Assembly (NCBI RefSeq): GCF_032854445.1 | Contig: NC_088300.1 | Coordinates: 65,820,984-65,884,983, forward strand | Origin: Liolophura sinensis | Taxonomy: Eukaryota; Mollusca; Polyplacophora; Chitonida; Chitonidae | Length of the DNA: 64,000 nt | Direction of reading: 5' to 3' | In this document: piece after piece, positions 47,185-59,403 of the stretch | Layout: each line of letters begins with the position of its first letter | Position numbering within the stretch: the stretch's first letter is position 1 | Translations under genes and position numbers: made by a program | Notes under the pieces: generated by a model | The model's database searches: none | Seen by the model: only the letters and a program-made list of their open reading frames with translations | What the model was told of the DNA's origin: nothing

Positions 47185-47590
47185 GGTTTATGGTTCAGGT
47201 CGCGGACGAAAGGTTTGACACACTGAACACACAGAACCATGTGTAGAAAACTCTAAAATGTTGAATCTTCAGCGCGGCACCCGTGAACACCCCGTAGAAA
47301 AGGGGTTTAAAGTACCTCAACACTAATTGTATCGGTCACGATTGAACACGACGATGAAACTCTTTTAGCCACTTTTAGCGTTTCCTCGTTCTTAATGATA
47401 TTTGTGCATCAAAATATGACTTCAGAAGCGTTATTCGTTTCTATATAATTAGAGATAATCACGTTGTCATAAGGAACATGTAAAATAAACTTCACCCTTG
47501 TACTAAATCGTGACTGATACCCATTTTTAAAGGTAATTTAGCCCAAACATTTACCTTTATCACGATTTTAAATGGTTTTGAGCACGAAAG
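47185..47590. repeat. Older dispersed repeat H, left part
   Basis: 47185-47278 is the inverted partner of 52981-53073 (for example TTTGACACACTGAACACACA against the reverse complement at the right). 47453-47500 (GTTGTCATAAGGAACATGTA) and 47510-47585 (GTGACTGATACCC, AATTTAGCCCAAACAT) have same-orientation relatives at 52888-52930 and 52668-52745. The parts sit on both sides of the LINE. The mixture of direct and inverted relations suggests at least two copies of one repeat. Confidence 0.55.
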
Positions 47591-48209
47591 AGAGATATTT
47601 TGAGAGAAAGTGAAACAAATAAACTCATGTCATCATCCTCCAGAAAAGACATAGGCAATGATGTTCTTAAACCAACCAAAGGACCGAAGACATTGAGAGT
47701 CTGCTCCGAAAATTTCGTGGGTTTCTCGAGGAATGTGATGCATTTCTGACCTTTATGGTACATTCATTAGGTTGTGATTGCCCCGTTAATTTTCTGTATT
47801 TTTCTGCTCATGGAATTTTCGGCTTGGTTGAACTATTTTGTTAGGTATTTTGGTTTACTTTTCAGCAACCTGGTGTTGTTGTTGTTGTTATTAACTTGTT
47901 GCTTTGGTCGATGGGATTGTGTGTTTGTATTCTTTTTATGTATTATAGTGTTATACTGTTACTTTGTATATTTGTAATTCTTTGCTTTTGTATTGAGGTA
48001 GTAGCTGTACTTGTGTAGATATCTGCTGTAATCGCACTGTAAGTTAGCACTTTGTGTTTCAGGGCTCCTGTTGTCTCTCCCTTACCCTGAGTCGCCTCAG
48101 GGTCATTCTGCCTCTCTCTCACTCTTTAACTGTGCTGTAATAACATCTCCTGTCAGTGCGCGTAGAGTAGTGTTCTATACTACTATCTTTTATCACGTAG
48201 TCTATAAGC

Positions 48210-48860
48210 ATGGAGGAGGAAGAAGAGGACAACATGGACTTCGCGATATCAACAGTGACTCGTGGAAAGCGCAGCAGAGGGCGATCTATCAGTACTGACA
48301 GAGACCAAGGGAAGAAGGCAAAGCGTCAGGCGGCACACAGGAGAGAGAGGTGAAATCTTGTAACGTAGTTATGTCTGCAGTGTAGCCCCCCCTGTAGCCA
48401 GCTTAAGCCCAGTTCAGTTTGGTACTGCACTCCAGCAGGCAAAAAGTTGAACGCATGACGAAAGGCAGGGAGAAAATCCCCACGTCATGTATACTGCTAT
48501 ATTTTGATGATGTTAATATCCCTGATGAGGTGGCCTTGGGTTTTGAGCTATTTCAGGTTAAACAATATTTTTCCCCTGTTATTCGATGCTCCCGTTACCA
48601 ACGTTTTAATTTTTTACTACGTAGCTTCCGAATGCCGTGGTAATCTGAGGTGCCCTGGATGAAGCGAAAGGCATGAGTACAAAGATCGTCATAACAAAAA
48701 TGCCCCTAAGTGTGTAAACGGTGGAAATCTCCACAGCTCTGCATATCGGCGTTGCCCAAAACTTAAAGAGGCGAATAAAGCCCAATTTATTACAGTTACG
48801 GAAAAAGCGTCTTTCGATGAGGCACTCGAAAGTGTGAGAGCTCAGGAAAGTGAGGCCATG
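48210..48860 (+). pseudogene. LINE ORF1 remains (gag-like, zinc knuckles)
   Basis: An ATG at 48210 opens an acidic then basic N-terminus (MEEEEEDNMDF, RGKRSRGRSIS) that hits a stop after 47 codons. Pieces of the rest follow in other frames: ALGFELFQVKQYF (about 48530-48570), an RCSRYQRFNF knuckle start, and CVNGGNLHSSAYRRC (about 48709-48753). This last one has a CCHC zinc-knuckle layout in which the second Cys is replaced by Gly. Broken by stops and frameshifts. Confidence 0.7.
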
Positions 48861-49079
48861 AATTTTCACAGGATCCTGACGAATGCATTTGAGATATCCC
48901 AAGTGGTGAAGAGCATGCAAATCCATATATTTCACAGTGTAGATCCAACCCCACACAGGTATCTTGAGGCAAATGTCCAAAGAAAAGCACTCGTACCTAA
49001 ACTTATTCAAACTGGCCTTTTATTTACTGAATTAAAGTTACTCCTATTCAAGGTTATTGAGTGTCAGTGCTTCCAGATA

Positions 49080-49510
49080 GCAATGGACAGTAACAGGTCA
49101 GTGAATGTTGTAAACTTATCTAACCCATGTACGAAGCTAGACTACAATGATTTTAAGATCTTACTGGATCACTGTGCTCCGAATCCTGTTATTATCTGTG
49201 GTGACTTCAATGCGCACCACGCTGTGTGGGGCAGCACAAGTATTGACACAAATGGTAGAATTTTGTATGAGGTTATCCAAGATTATGAACTGGTGTTATT
49301 AACTGATGGTTCTGGGATTCGTTTAGATGCATATTCAGGGATACTTAGCAATAGACCTCACATTGTCATCCAAAAGAGTAGGCTCTATATACACGTGGTC
49401 AACAGATTATCAATCTCCATGTGGAAGTGACCATTATCCAGTATCAGTATCCTTAGGCTTTCATCCTCACTCACAACATTGGCTCATTGCCAAGGTGGAG
49501 GTTAAGTAAA
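49080..49510 (+). pseudogene. LINE ORF2 endonuclease domain remains
   Basis: VIICGDFNAHHAVWGS (about 49190-49238) is the Asp/Asn active-site motif of the exonuclease/endonuclease/phosphatase fold. After a frameshift near 49330, AIDLTLSS and GSDHYPV (SDH motif, about 49428-49445) complete the domain. The early part of the domain is missing or unrecognisable, and the gene is not functional. Confidence 0.82.
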
Positions 49511-49544
49511 AGCAGACTGGGCCAAGTATAGCAAAGCTTGTGAT

Positions 49545-51455
49545 TTGTACTTCAGTCAGGACTTGTATGACAGAGATATGAATAAGTTTTCAGACAATAT
49601 CATTACTGCTTTAAATGCAGCAGCTAGTGAGGCTGTTTCAAAAACTTCTGGGAACATTCCAGGAAAAAAGGAATGTTCGCAAACTATCAAGGAAAAGAAA
49701 AAAGCTAAAAATAGAGCACAGCATACAAGGTTGTATAAGGAAATCATTGTGTTTAAGAGGACTTAAACTCAGGCCCAGAGGACTATAAAAAGGGCACAAA
49801 ATGGGCACTACCGTAGGTTCTGTTCGAACATAAATCGTAACACACCTATTAAGAATGTATGGCAGCAGGTGAGAGCCATAAACGGGAAGAAGAAATCTGC
49901 GTGTGTGCCAAGTATTGTGGCTAATGGTGTTTTACACGTGACGAATGTAGATAAGTGTAATGTGCTAGCTGACAGCTTCACATTTGTCTCCAGCTTTTGT
50001 AATTATGGTGAGGAGTTCTCATAAGAAACAGGTGGAAGAGAGACAAAGTTTTAATAAAATCATGTTTGACGATATGCCCATTAATGAAGATATTTCCCTG
50101 ATGGAGCTTAAGCAGGCATTTAATAGCACAAATGACTCCTCCCCAGGGGAAGATAGGGTCTTACTCTATGGTTAAGCACCTTCCCGAAAGCAGTCTAAAT
50201 GTGTTACTTTTGTTTTTTAACACCATATGGGCAAATATGAAAGTTCCGGTTTCATGGAAAAAAGCTGTTGTCATCCCAATGCCAAAGCCTGGCAAAGATC
50301 CATTTCTAGCTTCATCTTATAGGCCAATTGCTCTCACATCAGCGCCCTGTAAGATCATGGAAAAATTAAAAAGTCAAGACTCGAATGGTTTATAAATAAG
50401 AACGAAGTCTATTCTATCTTTCAGAGTGGTTTTAGGAAAGGCACAAGAACTACAGGCCATGTTGTCTCCCTTGAAACTCCCATTAAGAGTTCACTTGCGT
50501 GTGAAGAATGTAACCTGGTAGCCTTTCTCGATATCGAAAAGGCATATGATATGTTGTGGAGGTGTGGACTGTTAATTAAGATGAAGTTATTGGCTATTGG
50601 AGGTAGGATGCTTGGTTGGGTGAAGGACTTTCTCTCTCAGTGCAGGTTCTCACTGGTACCAACTTTTCACGGCCGGTTTCTGTTGATAATGGTACGCCAC
50701 AAGGAAGCGTTTTATCCCCAACAATGTTCAATATAGCCCTCAACGATTTACCATCGGTCCTCAACCCAAACATAAATTGCTGACGATAAAAGCTATTGGG
50801 TTTAGTGTTAAGAATATAAACATAGCAGAGATGTATATACAGCAGGCCTTGAATGAAATTACCAGATGAAGGAAACTGTGGGGATTTCGCTTCTCTCCCG
50901 TTGTAGCTTCTCTCCAAGTCAGAAGCAGTGTTGTTTACTAGAAGGCGTGTTAAGTTAACGCTACCACTTCTTACAGGGAACAGTGCAATTAATGTCTCTT
51001 CAACATTCAAATATCTTAGCGTTTGACAAGAGACTTACATGGTCAAAACATATTGAAATGATTGTTACAAAATGTCAGAAGATCCTTAACCTTATGCGGG
51101 CTATATCTGGGAAATCCTGGGGGGAGGGCAGATAAATCCTACCTTCTAATCTTGTATAGAGCGCTGATAAGATCGCGTCTAGACTATTGTTCTGAAGCTC
51201 TTGACTCTGCTTGCTTTTCTCTTAAATGTAAATTGGATGCTGTTCAATGTGCTGCTCTCAGGATTTGTACAGGGACGCTTAAGACCACCCCTCTTAATGT
51301 TTTACAAGTGATATGTAATGAGTGGCCATTGGATCTTAGGAGACACATGCGCTCTCTCAGATATTCTCTTGTGTTGAAGGAATCTCTTCATAACTCAGTA
51401 TCATCTGCTTTTAACACTTGTGAATATGATTGTACTTTACATGTTCATTAAAAGT
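49545..51455 (+). pseudogene. LINE ORF2 linker and reverse transcriptase remains
   Basis: The linker carries a TIKEKKKAKNRAQHTR segment. The RT follows: VVIPMPKPGKDPF and SYRPIALTSAPCKIMEKL (50265-50365), FLDIEKAYDMLWR (motif A, about 50527-50565), NGTPQGSVLSPTMFN (motif B, about 50686-50730), and IADD at 50776-50787 as the remnant of the catalytic FADD, shortly after a small deletion. The thumb region reads YRALIRSRLDYCSEAL and LDAVQCAALRICTG (51062-51310). At least three frame changes and several stops. Confidence 0.85.
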
Positions 51456-51675
51456 ATAAGCCATTAAGCCTCAGAGCACTGGACATAAATGAACGTTCGG
51501 GCTGTAACACAAGTTGTCTTCAAAAAATCTCTGTCCCTAACTTTGGACATGGTACCACCAACGTCTTATTGGATCTTCATAGTGTAATTAAGAAATCTGA
51601 TCCTGTAAATGTCATGAAATCCTTTGCAATGAGTTACTTCTGCGAAAATTTTAGACACTGCCTGAATATTTAAAC

Positions 51676-52045
51676 GGATGCATCCAAATGTCCAGAGAGT
51701 GGCAAAGTGGGGGCAGCATTTTGTATCACAGAGCTTAAGTATAACAAAAGCTTCCAGTTATCCGATTTCGGTTCAATATTTGCTGCCGAACATATGGCTA
51801 TTTTAACATCCCTGTGTTTTGTGCTAGACTTTATTCCGAATAACGTTGTTATTTTTACGGATTCTTTAAGTGTATTATAAGCCATAAGAAACTTCGGTTG
51901 GAGTGTATCCTCATCCATGGTGTTAGAGAGCTTTACATATGTGTACCGTGCTACAGTTAGTATCAGTCTGGCCCTAATCCCAAGACGTGCAAGCATAGCT
52001 GGAAATGAATTGGCAGATTTCCTAGCAAAACAAGCTCTTGCTTGC
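51676..52045 (+). pseudogene. LINE ORF2 RNase H domain remains
   Basis: TDASKCPESGKVGAAF opens the domain with its first catalytic Asp, AAEHMAIL provides the Glu, and VIFTDSLSVL the next Asp. A TAA stop interrupts just after this. GNELADFLAKQAL closes it with the GNE-x-AD motif, but the preceding His is replaced (IPRRASIAGNE). The presence of RNase H places the LINE in the I group rather than Jockey or CR1. Confidence 0.82.
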
Positions 52046-52130
52046 ACCAGTGTAACCCGAAATTTTAGTTTTTACTCCATCAGGCATTATTAGCAACATG
52101 CCGACACATTGCAGGTCCATTTAGTCCATT

Positions 52131-52540
52131 CCAATGAATGGAACGCCAATAATATTATATCTCTCTGTCTGTTTTGAAGACATTAAGAATCACCATTTTA
52201 TACTCTCTGCATGCTTTGTGGTTTAACCTGCCTGTGCGTTTTGTCATGAGCTGTAATCTTGTTTAGATTTCTCTTTTGCATGAAATTCTGCTTGTGTATA
52301 TTGGTGTGTTTTGTTATTGCTTTGCATGATCAGAACTTCACATTTCTGGTTGAGTCCATTTGCGTTTGTGTGCTGCTGTTATGAACTGTTTTTTCTGTGC
52401 CTACCTTTTGTGTGTTTTGCCATGATCTGTAATTGATGCTGTATTGCTTTGGCGTGAATCTTTCCAGTGAATGGAACGCCAATAATAAGATATCTGTCTG
52501 CCTGTCTGAAGACATTAAGAATCACCATTTTATACTGATC
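52131..52540 (+). repeat. Duplicated LINE 3' segment
   Basis: A segment with GAATGGAACGCCAATAATA and GAAGACATTAAGAATCACCA TTTTATACT occurs at 52136-52205 and again at 52469-52538. The sequence between (CTTTTGTGTGTTTTGCCATG, TGCGTTTTGTCATGAGCTG) also shows related pieces, so the LINE's 3' region appears to be a roughly 333-bp tandem duplication. Confidence 0.75.
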
Positions 52541-52659
52541 TTATCCTGGCGCGTGCTGGTCCACGTGCGTAACCGACACCAATTCTTTATATTTAACTCC
52601 CACTCGTGTTCCAATCAAGGTCGCGCTGTTTTGGATGTTTTTTTTACGATCGATCAGGT

Positions 52660-53073
52660 TGAAATCTCGTGATTGATACCAGTGTTTTAAGGGAATTTAA
52701 CCCAAATATTGAGCTTTGATCCGTTATGAAATGGATTCATTCATGGAGTAAAAATAATTACTTTTTTTATAATTAACATATCTCAACGTATCGTACTCTG
52801 CATGACCTCTAAAATGCATAATTAGCGCTAATTATGCCGCTCTAAGTGGCTTAGTGCATGAGCCGTAAGCTTAAGAGTTGGCTTTTAGTTATCAGGTTGT
52901 CATGAGGAATATATAAAATAAGTTTGGAGTACTTTCCACCCCACCCTTAGGGGGAGGGGGAGGGAGGGGGGTGACCGGGAGCTGCACTTAAGAATCAGCG
53001 TTTTAGAGTTTCCCCACATGGTTTTGTATGTTCAATGTGTCAAAATTTTCGTATGCGACCTGGCCAATAAACC
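52660..53073. repeat. Older dispersed repeat H, right part, with G-tract
   Basis: Counterparts of the left part: 52668-52745 and 52888-52930 in direct orientation, and 52981-53073 inverted. Between them at 52950-52971 lies GGGGGAGGGGGAGGGA followed by six G, a good G-quadruplex candidate on the + strand. Confidence 0.55.
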
Positions 53074-53079
53074 TGTGGT

Positions 53080-53535
53080 AGCTCTCGGACTATTATATTA
53101 TGGGTAATAGCAATAAAGGCTTTAGTCTCACTTTACTGGGGTTTTTCTTTAACATCCAACCAGACAGATGAACCGATTCTCTTACCAACAAATAGACATC
53201 AGTGGAGTGTAAGTTTCGTGCTTGCAACATAACACTAGTAGATTGCGAATCTTTGTTCCGAATCTGATTTCGATGCAACTCAGGATGAAATTTTGATGCA
53301 CAGTGAATTAATTAAATGGAGACTAACGGATGGTATCTTATGTCACGACGCACCGGTCTTTGTATGTATATGTCTACATGCAGTACCATGGATAAATACA
53401 ACTTGGTAGCTATAAATGAAGGCCGTACATTTAGCCTTAACATCACGACATGGTGATGTTAAGTGTGATATTAATACCCATAATTAAATACAATTATCTT
53501 CATAATTAGTCGGTCGATTAATTAGTGTGGGTACA
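53080..53535. other. Spacer with a perfect 11-bp hairpin
   Basis: 53436-53446 (CTTAACATCAC) and 53453-53463 (GTGATGTTAAG) pair perfectly around a 6-nt loop. No gene recognised. Confidence 0.5.
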
Positions 53536-53538
53536 CGG

Positions 53539-53585
53539 ACCTATTGTCTGGTTTACTCTTGTATGACGAGGTGATGAAACCCCAA

Positions 53586-53657
<72 letters not shown>

Positions 53658-53824
53658 AACGATATATTCGCGTTTAATGCACTACTTACAGAGAATATGA
53701 CCCTGTTATATCTGCAATAAAAATACCTATTGTCTGGTTTACTCTTGTATGACGAGGTGATGAAACCCCAAGCATATATATTCTCTGTAAGTAGTGCATT
53801 AAACGCGAATATATCGTTCAATAT
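53539..53824. repeat. Compound repeat: 57-bp direct repeats, (AT)34 run and perfect 47-bp inverted repeats
   Basis: Order: direct repeat A (53539-53595), (AT)n (53588-53655), arm B (53652-53698), 26 bases, repeat A again (53725-53781), and B inverted (53778-53824). The two A copies and the two B arms appear identical. The second A runs directly into B-inverted, with only the short shared ATAT instead of the long run. An open frame on the minus strand across the AT run is an artefact of the repeat. Confidence 0.93.
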
Positions 53825-54598
53825 TCTTTACAAAATAACATATTCAGACTGACAATTAGTAATACAAGGGTGTTTTGAAATTGCAGACGTCTATATGGCA
53901 CTCTAAATGTGCAAGGTTTCATACGAGTTCTGATTCAACTGAAGAACAAGAATCCACAATGATATATAAAGGTTGATATCAGAATTTCCAAAATGGTGAA
54001 ACTTTATTGTCAATTTGCGTGTCGCCAGCCCCTTGGAACGTGGATGGAAACATACCATAAAGCACCAGGATTGTAATACTATGGTAGGTCTCTAAGGATC
54101 ACGAAACAACTGAGTTTCAATGACTAAGCGGACACTGGTGCCAGAATGCTGCGACGAACCAATGTAAACTCTAGCGGTTGTGTATTAAACCGCTGTAAAT
54201 AACCTAAACTCTCGCTCGTCAGTAAGTTGCTTATTTAACCGAATTCTGTAAGTTGTATGATTCTTAAAAAAGGTGCCTGTGTATTTGGACGGTCGTATAA
54301 TACCCTACAAGGCAACGGCAAGTTTCAGCACCATAATGACATTTATATTCTTGTAAAATTGAACTATTATGGACCAACATTTTAGATAATTAACAGTATC
54401 TCCCGATTCCGAATTTAGTGACTGCTATTTGTCAACATTTACCTTAATCCTGATCTCCAACCGAAAACAGTTGTCTTCATCAGTAGTGGGCACAGGAGGG
54501 ATTCTGTCTTAAAATATTCATTATACGATCTGCTCTGGGAGCCATCTTGGCGATTGAGGTTTAATACAAAATGTCCCTCAGATATCAAATTGCTGAAC
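53825..54598. other. Spacer, no gene recognised
   Basis: No supported coding region or repeat. Confidence 0.4.
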
Positions 54599-54599
54599 A

Positions 54600-54638
54600 A
54601 CACACACACATATATATATATATGTATATATATATATT
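54600..54638. repeat. (CA)n/(TA)n microsatellite
   Basis: Five CA units grade into a TA run interrupted by one TG. Confidence 0.9.
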
Positions 54639-54639
54639 C

Positions 54640-57600
54640 TTGGCAGACTAATTCCAGTTAAAAAGTTTTTTGTGATTATCTGTTTCCTTAGACGAAAAGA
54701 AAAAAAAACAGCAGAAAATTGTATGATCTGGGCTAAGATCATGGATACAAAATACTTTATTCTTCAACATCACTGGTATAGTCAGGGTAGTGTGATGTCA
54801 TCAAAGCACCCACATGGTACAAGCCTCAGGTTAAGAACGTACATCTTTTGAATGAAGTACAAATGTAGTCAGGTCAATAAACCTATAAATAACATTATTT
54901 TTCGTTCACTTATCTTCTGCTATATCGCCACGTTTACGCGGAAATATTGCCAATGTCTCATTAAGCCACAATCCTTTATTCTCCGGTGATACTCCCTTTT
55001 AATCGTATCGAAAAATAAATCAAATGAAACTATCAAATACCGCCACAGCCACAATAACCGCGACCATCAAACGTGTTCCCATTCAAACTTCTTCTCTTGA
55101 GAGGTCAGCTTGTCCAAGAAAATGGCGACGTGAACAAATACCAAGTGTTCTAACTGGTTGATGTAGTGTTTTGATTGACAGTTGGGGCAGACCAGATTAT
55201 TTTAAATAACAGCAGCGTTGGGCCAAATTTACCTTTTTTTCTTTCGATAAGCAAGGCCCTTATATGTCCGGTATAATCTATAACCGTTTCAAGGGAATAT
55301 ATGCAAAAAGGAGTACATTGTGATGTCTACAACACACGATGTAGATGAATCGGTTTGTATGGATTGTAGAACTTGGGCTTGCATATCAACCAGGGGTGGC
55401 TCATCTCTTGTGATAGGCAGTTATACCCTATGTATGTGGAGTATCCATACATATTCCCCAGTCTAGAACAAGTTTTATACGGAAATTGTTTCCTGTTTGT
55501 ATTTAGAGCCTTGCCAGGAAATCAAGGTCCATTCACAGAAAGAGAACTACATTTCGTAATCATATCCTTCCCGTTGAGCAAATAGTAGCCGGGATGATAG
55601 TCGTATGTATCAAACTGTGACACATGGAGATGTTACAAAAGACTGGGAAAACGCACATGCGCGGCCTGACGGAATGTATACTTCAGGGAATTTTATCTGT
55701 ATACAGCTGTTTATTCCATTCCATAACGTGAAATGACAACTGCCTGGAACAATAACAGACGTATACTAGGCCTATAGTGTAACCAACAGACCAGCAAATG
55801 TAGAGTTGAAAATAGTCTCTTAAGTGATGTTAACGATTAAGAAACGTTTTAAGGATAACAAATAACACAGCCTCAGTTATTTTGAAATAGGGGTAGAAAC
55901 AGACGGCCACCAGCCATTTCTTCGCACATGCTTGGTAACTTTAGAATATGGAATTCTTACGAGGTCATGGGCTACGCCTTGTTAGACGTCACTTGTACCC
56001 AACGCACACGTGGCTAAAATGCAAAACAGAGTTCGCGTGACCCCACCTGTAGCAGGTGCGTTCTCGGGCTATAGAAATAACTCGCGCCTAACAGGATACA
56101 ACTGACACATGGGGGCCCAACATCACATAACTAAAAGGTATGCTTTTCACACTATATATGGGATACTTTATTGATGGATACAATCATTATGTCTAGTGTT
56201 GGCTTTTCTTTTTAAGAGTAGTGTTTCAGTAGCATGGCAGGAACAACATGTTAATTCATCAGAAGTTGCGTTCCCCTGGCTCTTTGTTGCCCCTGGACCT
56301 CTGGCCTCAAGCACTCGCTCATAATACAGCGACTTCAAATCATGCAGGACGCACAGCTCTGGCGATTGGTAAAACGGCATTCCTGTTTCCCTTACACAAC
56401 CCTTATGCAAGAATTTCCATCACCCACGTGGCTTGCAACAAGGCCTACTGAGCACGTTAATTCCAGTGATCACTAATGACATTCGTTGTAGCAGAAAGTG
56501 CCTCTGGGATATAATATGTACAAAGGGTTTTCTCACAAGAAAGGTGCGAAAATATGAGAATATTACATTGAGACATGCGAGTGCTTTTTTTGCTTGGTTG
56601 TTTTACAGCCGACTGTATAGCCTGTGGCAGCATAGCACTATACACAAATGCGAATGGTGGCGCCCCCTGTCATCCTGACATTCCCAGCAGACCTTTAAAG
56701 ATTGGTACAGCCTTTAAATTTTTATTTGGTAATATTGTAAACATCCCCTCTGCGTCCGTGACAAAGATGTACTCTGTTCAGCGAGGAATAAAAGGGTAAA
56801 TCACGCGCGCTTTAACCCGCGCTGGGTAAAACGATATTTACATAAGCTTAGAAAACACAATGCCGAGTCCTGTTGACTCTATTGATCTATTGTAACCCGT
56901 CAGCTGAAATGATGATTTAACTGTGCTCTGAGGGAATACTAGTTTGCGTGCAAGAGAAAAACACATTACCTTAAATGAAATAAACGTCTATGCAGAGTTT
57001 CACAAGCTGATCAAAATTACAATGTTTGTTCTCAATGGAATTCAGTATCAGGTATCGCTATGTAATCTTCGTAAAATCAACTGGATTAAGGCTTTTATGT
57101 TCATGGTCTTATTTACTGGAAACAATATCATCTTTTTGAGGAATATTCAATAAGGCGTATTGTACACAATAACCGGAAGTAAATGAATCTTGCGAGCATG
57201 TTCAATGGACCACAAGGGACTCATCTCGACACTACCCGTTCTGATCTATCGTCCTTTGTAAGTAAGATACACACAGATATATCTCCTAACAGACGTAATG
57301 AAATTGTGAACATGTGAACGCTCCCATTCACACAGTACAGTACTTTGCCTACATCCCGCATGGCTAATCCATCGAAAAGCAAAATACCGAGGACAACATC
57401 TTGTAGATGAGTGCGTTTGTATTTCCTGTCAACTGAAGACATACAAATCAGTGGAAATACACGTTCATACTCGGGACACCTGTCCTATCGGGAACGTCCC
57501 TGGTTGTATGTGAACGCTAGAATAGGTTATTACGTCTTCAGAAAATCAGTAGATGTAAAACTGTCGGTACCAAAATGTCACTCAAAATGATTTGCTATAG

Positions 57601-57990
57601 AGTTCTTTTCTGCAATATGCCTATGCTTCTGCATGGCTCTGCTCGTCAAGCAAAGAAAGAGTGAACGAATTATGACTTACCACCACATCCGCAATTCAGC
57701 GATGTTATATCGAAAACATGTATAAAACAAGTGACAGTGGATAGTTTTCGATATTATGAGGAGAACATCTAAAGTAAGATAAAAAAAGTTAGACCCAAAC
57801 ATGTTTAAAACCAGATGAATACAGCTAAACCTCATTTAAAACCACAAAAATTTTATCATATATAATCTAGAAAATTCAAACCATATTTTATGACATAGGC
57901 CAATTTCCCTCATAAACGAACGGATTGTTCATCGGCAATGCCTCAAGTAAATCGAAAATGGAGTCCGCTGTGACATGAACAATCTACACA
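54640..57990. other. Spacer, no gene recognised
   Basis: Overlapping frames of 60-81 codons cluster at 56160-56800 on both strands, none with domain features. No RNA gene or repeat recognised. Confidence 0.4.
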
Positions 57991-57996
57991 GTCAAC

Positions 57997-58069
57997 GAGG
58001 AAACCGGGCAGAGCCCGGAGGGAAGCCACGACCATCCGCAGGTTGCTGACAGACCTTCCCACGTACGAC
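57997..58069 (-). mobile_element. SINE family A, internal fragment
   Basis: GAGGAAACCGGGCAGAGCCC, then CACGACCATCCGCAGGTTGC and GACAGACCTTCCCACGTACG match the body of the reference copy well. Both tail and head are missing. Confidence 0.85.
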
Positions 58070-58074
58070 ACCTA

Positions 58075-59400
58075 ATAGAGGTAATTGATATAGGCTGTGT
58101 CAGTCGAATCCACACAAGTGTGTAACCCGAGTGCAGTGTTCTCGCGTCAGCTGATGTGAATGTGTCAGTACAAATACAACATAACGGGCGCTTTGTTTCA
58201 ATATCGCTCTTGTTGGACGCCGAGCCGATCAGCTTCACCCAGTCCTCCGATGAAATCGCCGGTGTTGGATGCAGAAAAACTTGCTTCCTGAAAGAAAGCT
58301 TCGCCATCTCTTTCGTCAACGAAGAGATAAAACCTATTTGAATATTTCTGTGTTTCCGTTTTGTCGGTTCCGGGCAATATATACAGTAAATCTATGTGTT
58401 TTCACTGCCGGGGTTTCTATTCGACGTTATCACGCAGTCACCAGTAATGTCACGTGACATGTGTTCGAAGGTCTTCCCAACCAAATTTTGCACACGGAAC
58501 TCACCGAGGGACGAAGATGTTCACAAATGACAGTGTGTGTAAAGTTGTACTGCTGACAGTTCTAACCGAGTCGCTTCGTCTAGTATCTACAAGTTCTCAA
58601 AATAGTCCGAGTTAACCGCAAAAGCGTTAACACTTGAGAGTGTGTTTTTTTTCCTTTTTCGGTGTTGTCAGGTGGCATGAATATGTATGAGCTATTACGT
58701 TATCCACCCACTTATTTAAATTCCGACAGCTGATGACGTCTGATGGGAATCCCCAACTCACGTGGCTGCGAGAACGGTATAGGTATGTACCGTTATGCAT
58801 GTCAGTACATCGTCAGATCAGTTGAACCACACACGTGCGGCTAATTTGTGAACAGTAATCTCGTGTTACACTTTACCATTCGAAACGTCGTTCTCGTGTT
58901 TGATCAACATGCGTGCAACAATTCGAATACGATCAAGGGCTCGTAAAGCCAAACGGCTTGTCGGTTGATTTCCGCTCATTACAATTGATTTTCGGTTAAT
59001 TTTCATTCTCTGCATAATAAAATTCAGTAGTGCGTCTGCAAGCACAAGTCTTGGTGCACAAAATTTAATACTCCAGTTGCTCGCCGGTCAGTAAAATTTG
59101 TCCCGATTCTGCACTACAGTAGCCTTTAGATTCTTTATCGTCTCTTGGTGCATGAATTATAGAAGTGGAGCTATTTGTCGGTTAAAAACTGTAATGCAGA
59201 TTTTGCGTTCTTGTTTGGAAATCCAATAACGAGGCTACTATTTTGTGTCTGTTTGCATGAAGTTTAGGGTGAATGTTGACGTGCTGGGGTACAGAAGACC
59301 ATTTTATTCCCTGACTGACAGTTGAATAAAGAAGTAAAAAAGCGGAAAGAGAAATCCACTTAATTAGCGATGGCTATGTAGTTGCATACGATTGAGTATG
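58075..59400. other. Spacer, no gene recognised
   Basis: Frames at 57984-58319 (-) and 58156-58341 (+) overlap the SINE fragment or lack domains. No RNA gene found. Confidence 0.4.
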
Positions 59401-59403
59401 CAC

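Larger units (their letters stand above)
48000..52540 (+). mobile_element. Near full-length but dead I-group LINE (ORF1, endonuclease, RT, RNase H)
   Basis: About 4.5 kb with the layout of an I-group non-LTR retrotransposon: ORF1 (nucleic-acid binding), then ORF2 with an apurinic-type endonuclease, reverse transcriptase and RNase H. Motifs run in order on the + strand but across several frames with stops, so no product can be made. The left boundary is uncertain (T/G-rich sequence from about 47.8 kb may be its 5' region) and no clear target-site duplication was found. Clade assignment within the I group needs a tree. Confidence 0.85.

Noticed and set aside
47774-47977. Hydrophobic 67-codon frame resembling a membrane protein
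   Set aside because: Comes from T/G-rich low-complexity sequence at the presumed LINE 5' side; no domain or start context.
53522-53821. 99-codon minus-strand frame with a long IYIYIY run
   Set aside because: It is the translation of the (AT)n run and the direct repeats on either side; no gene features.
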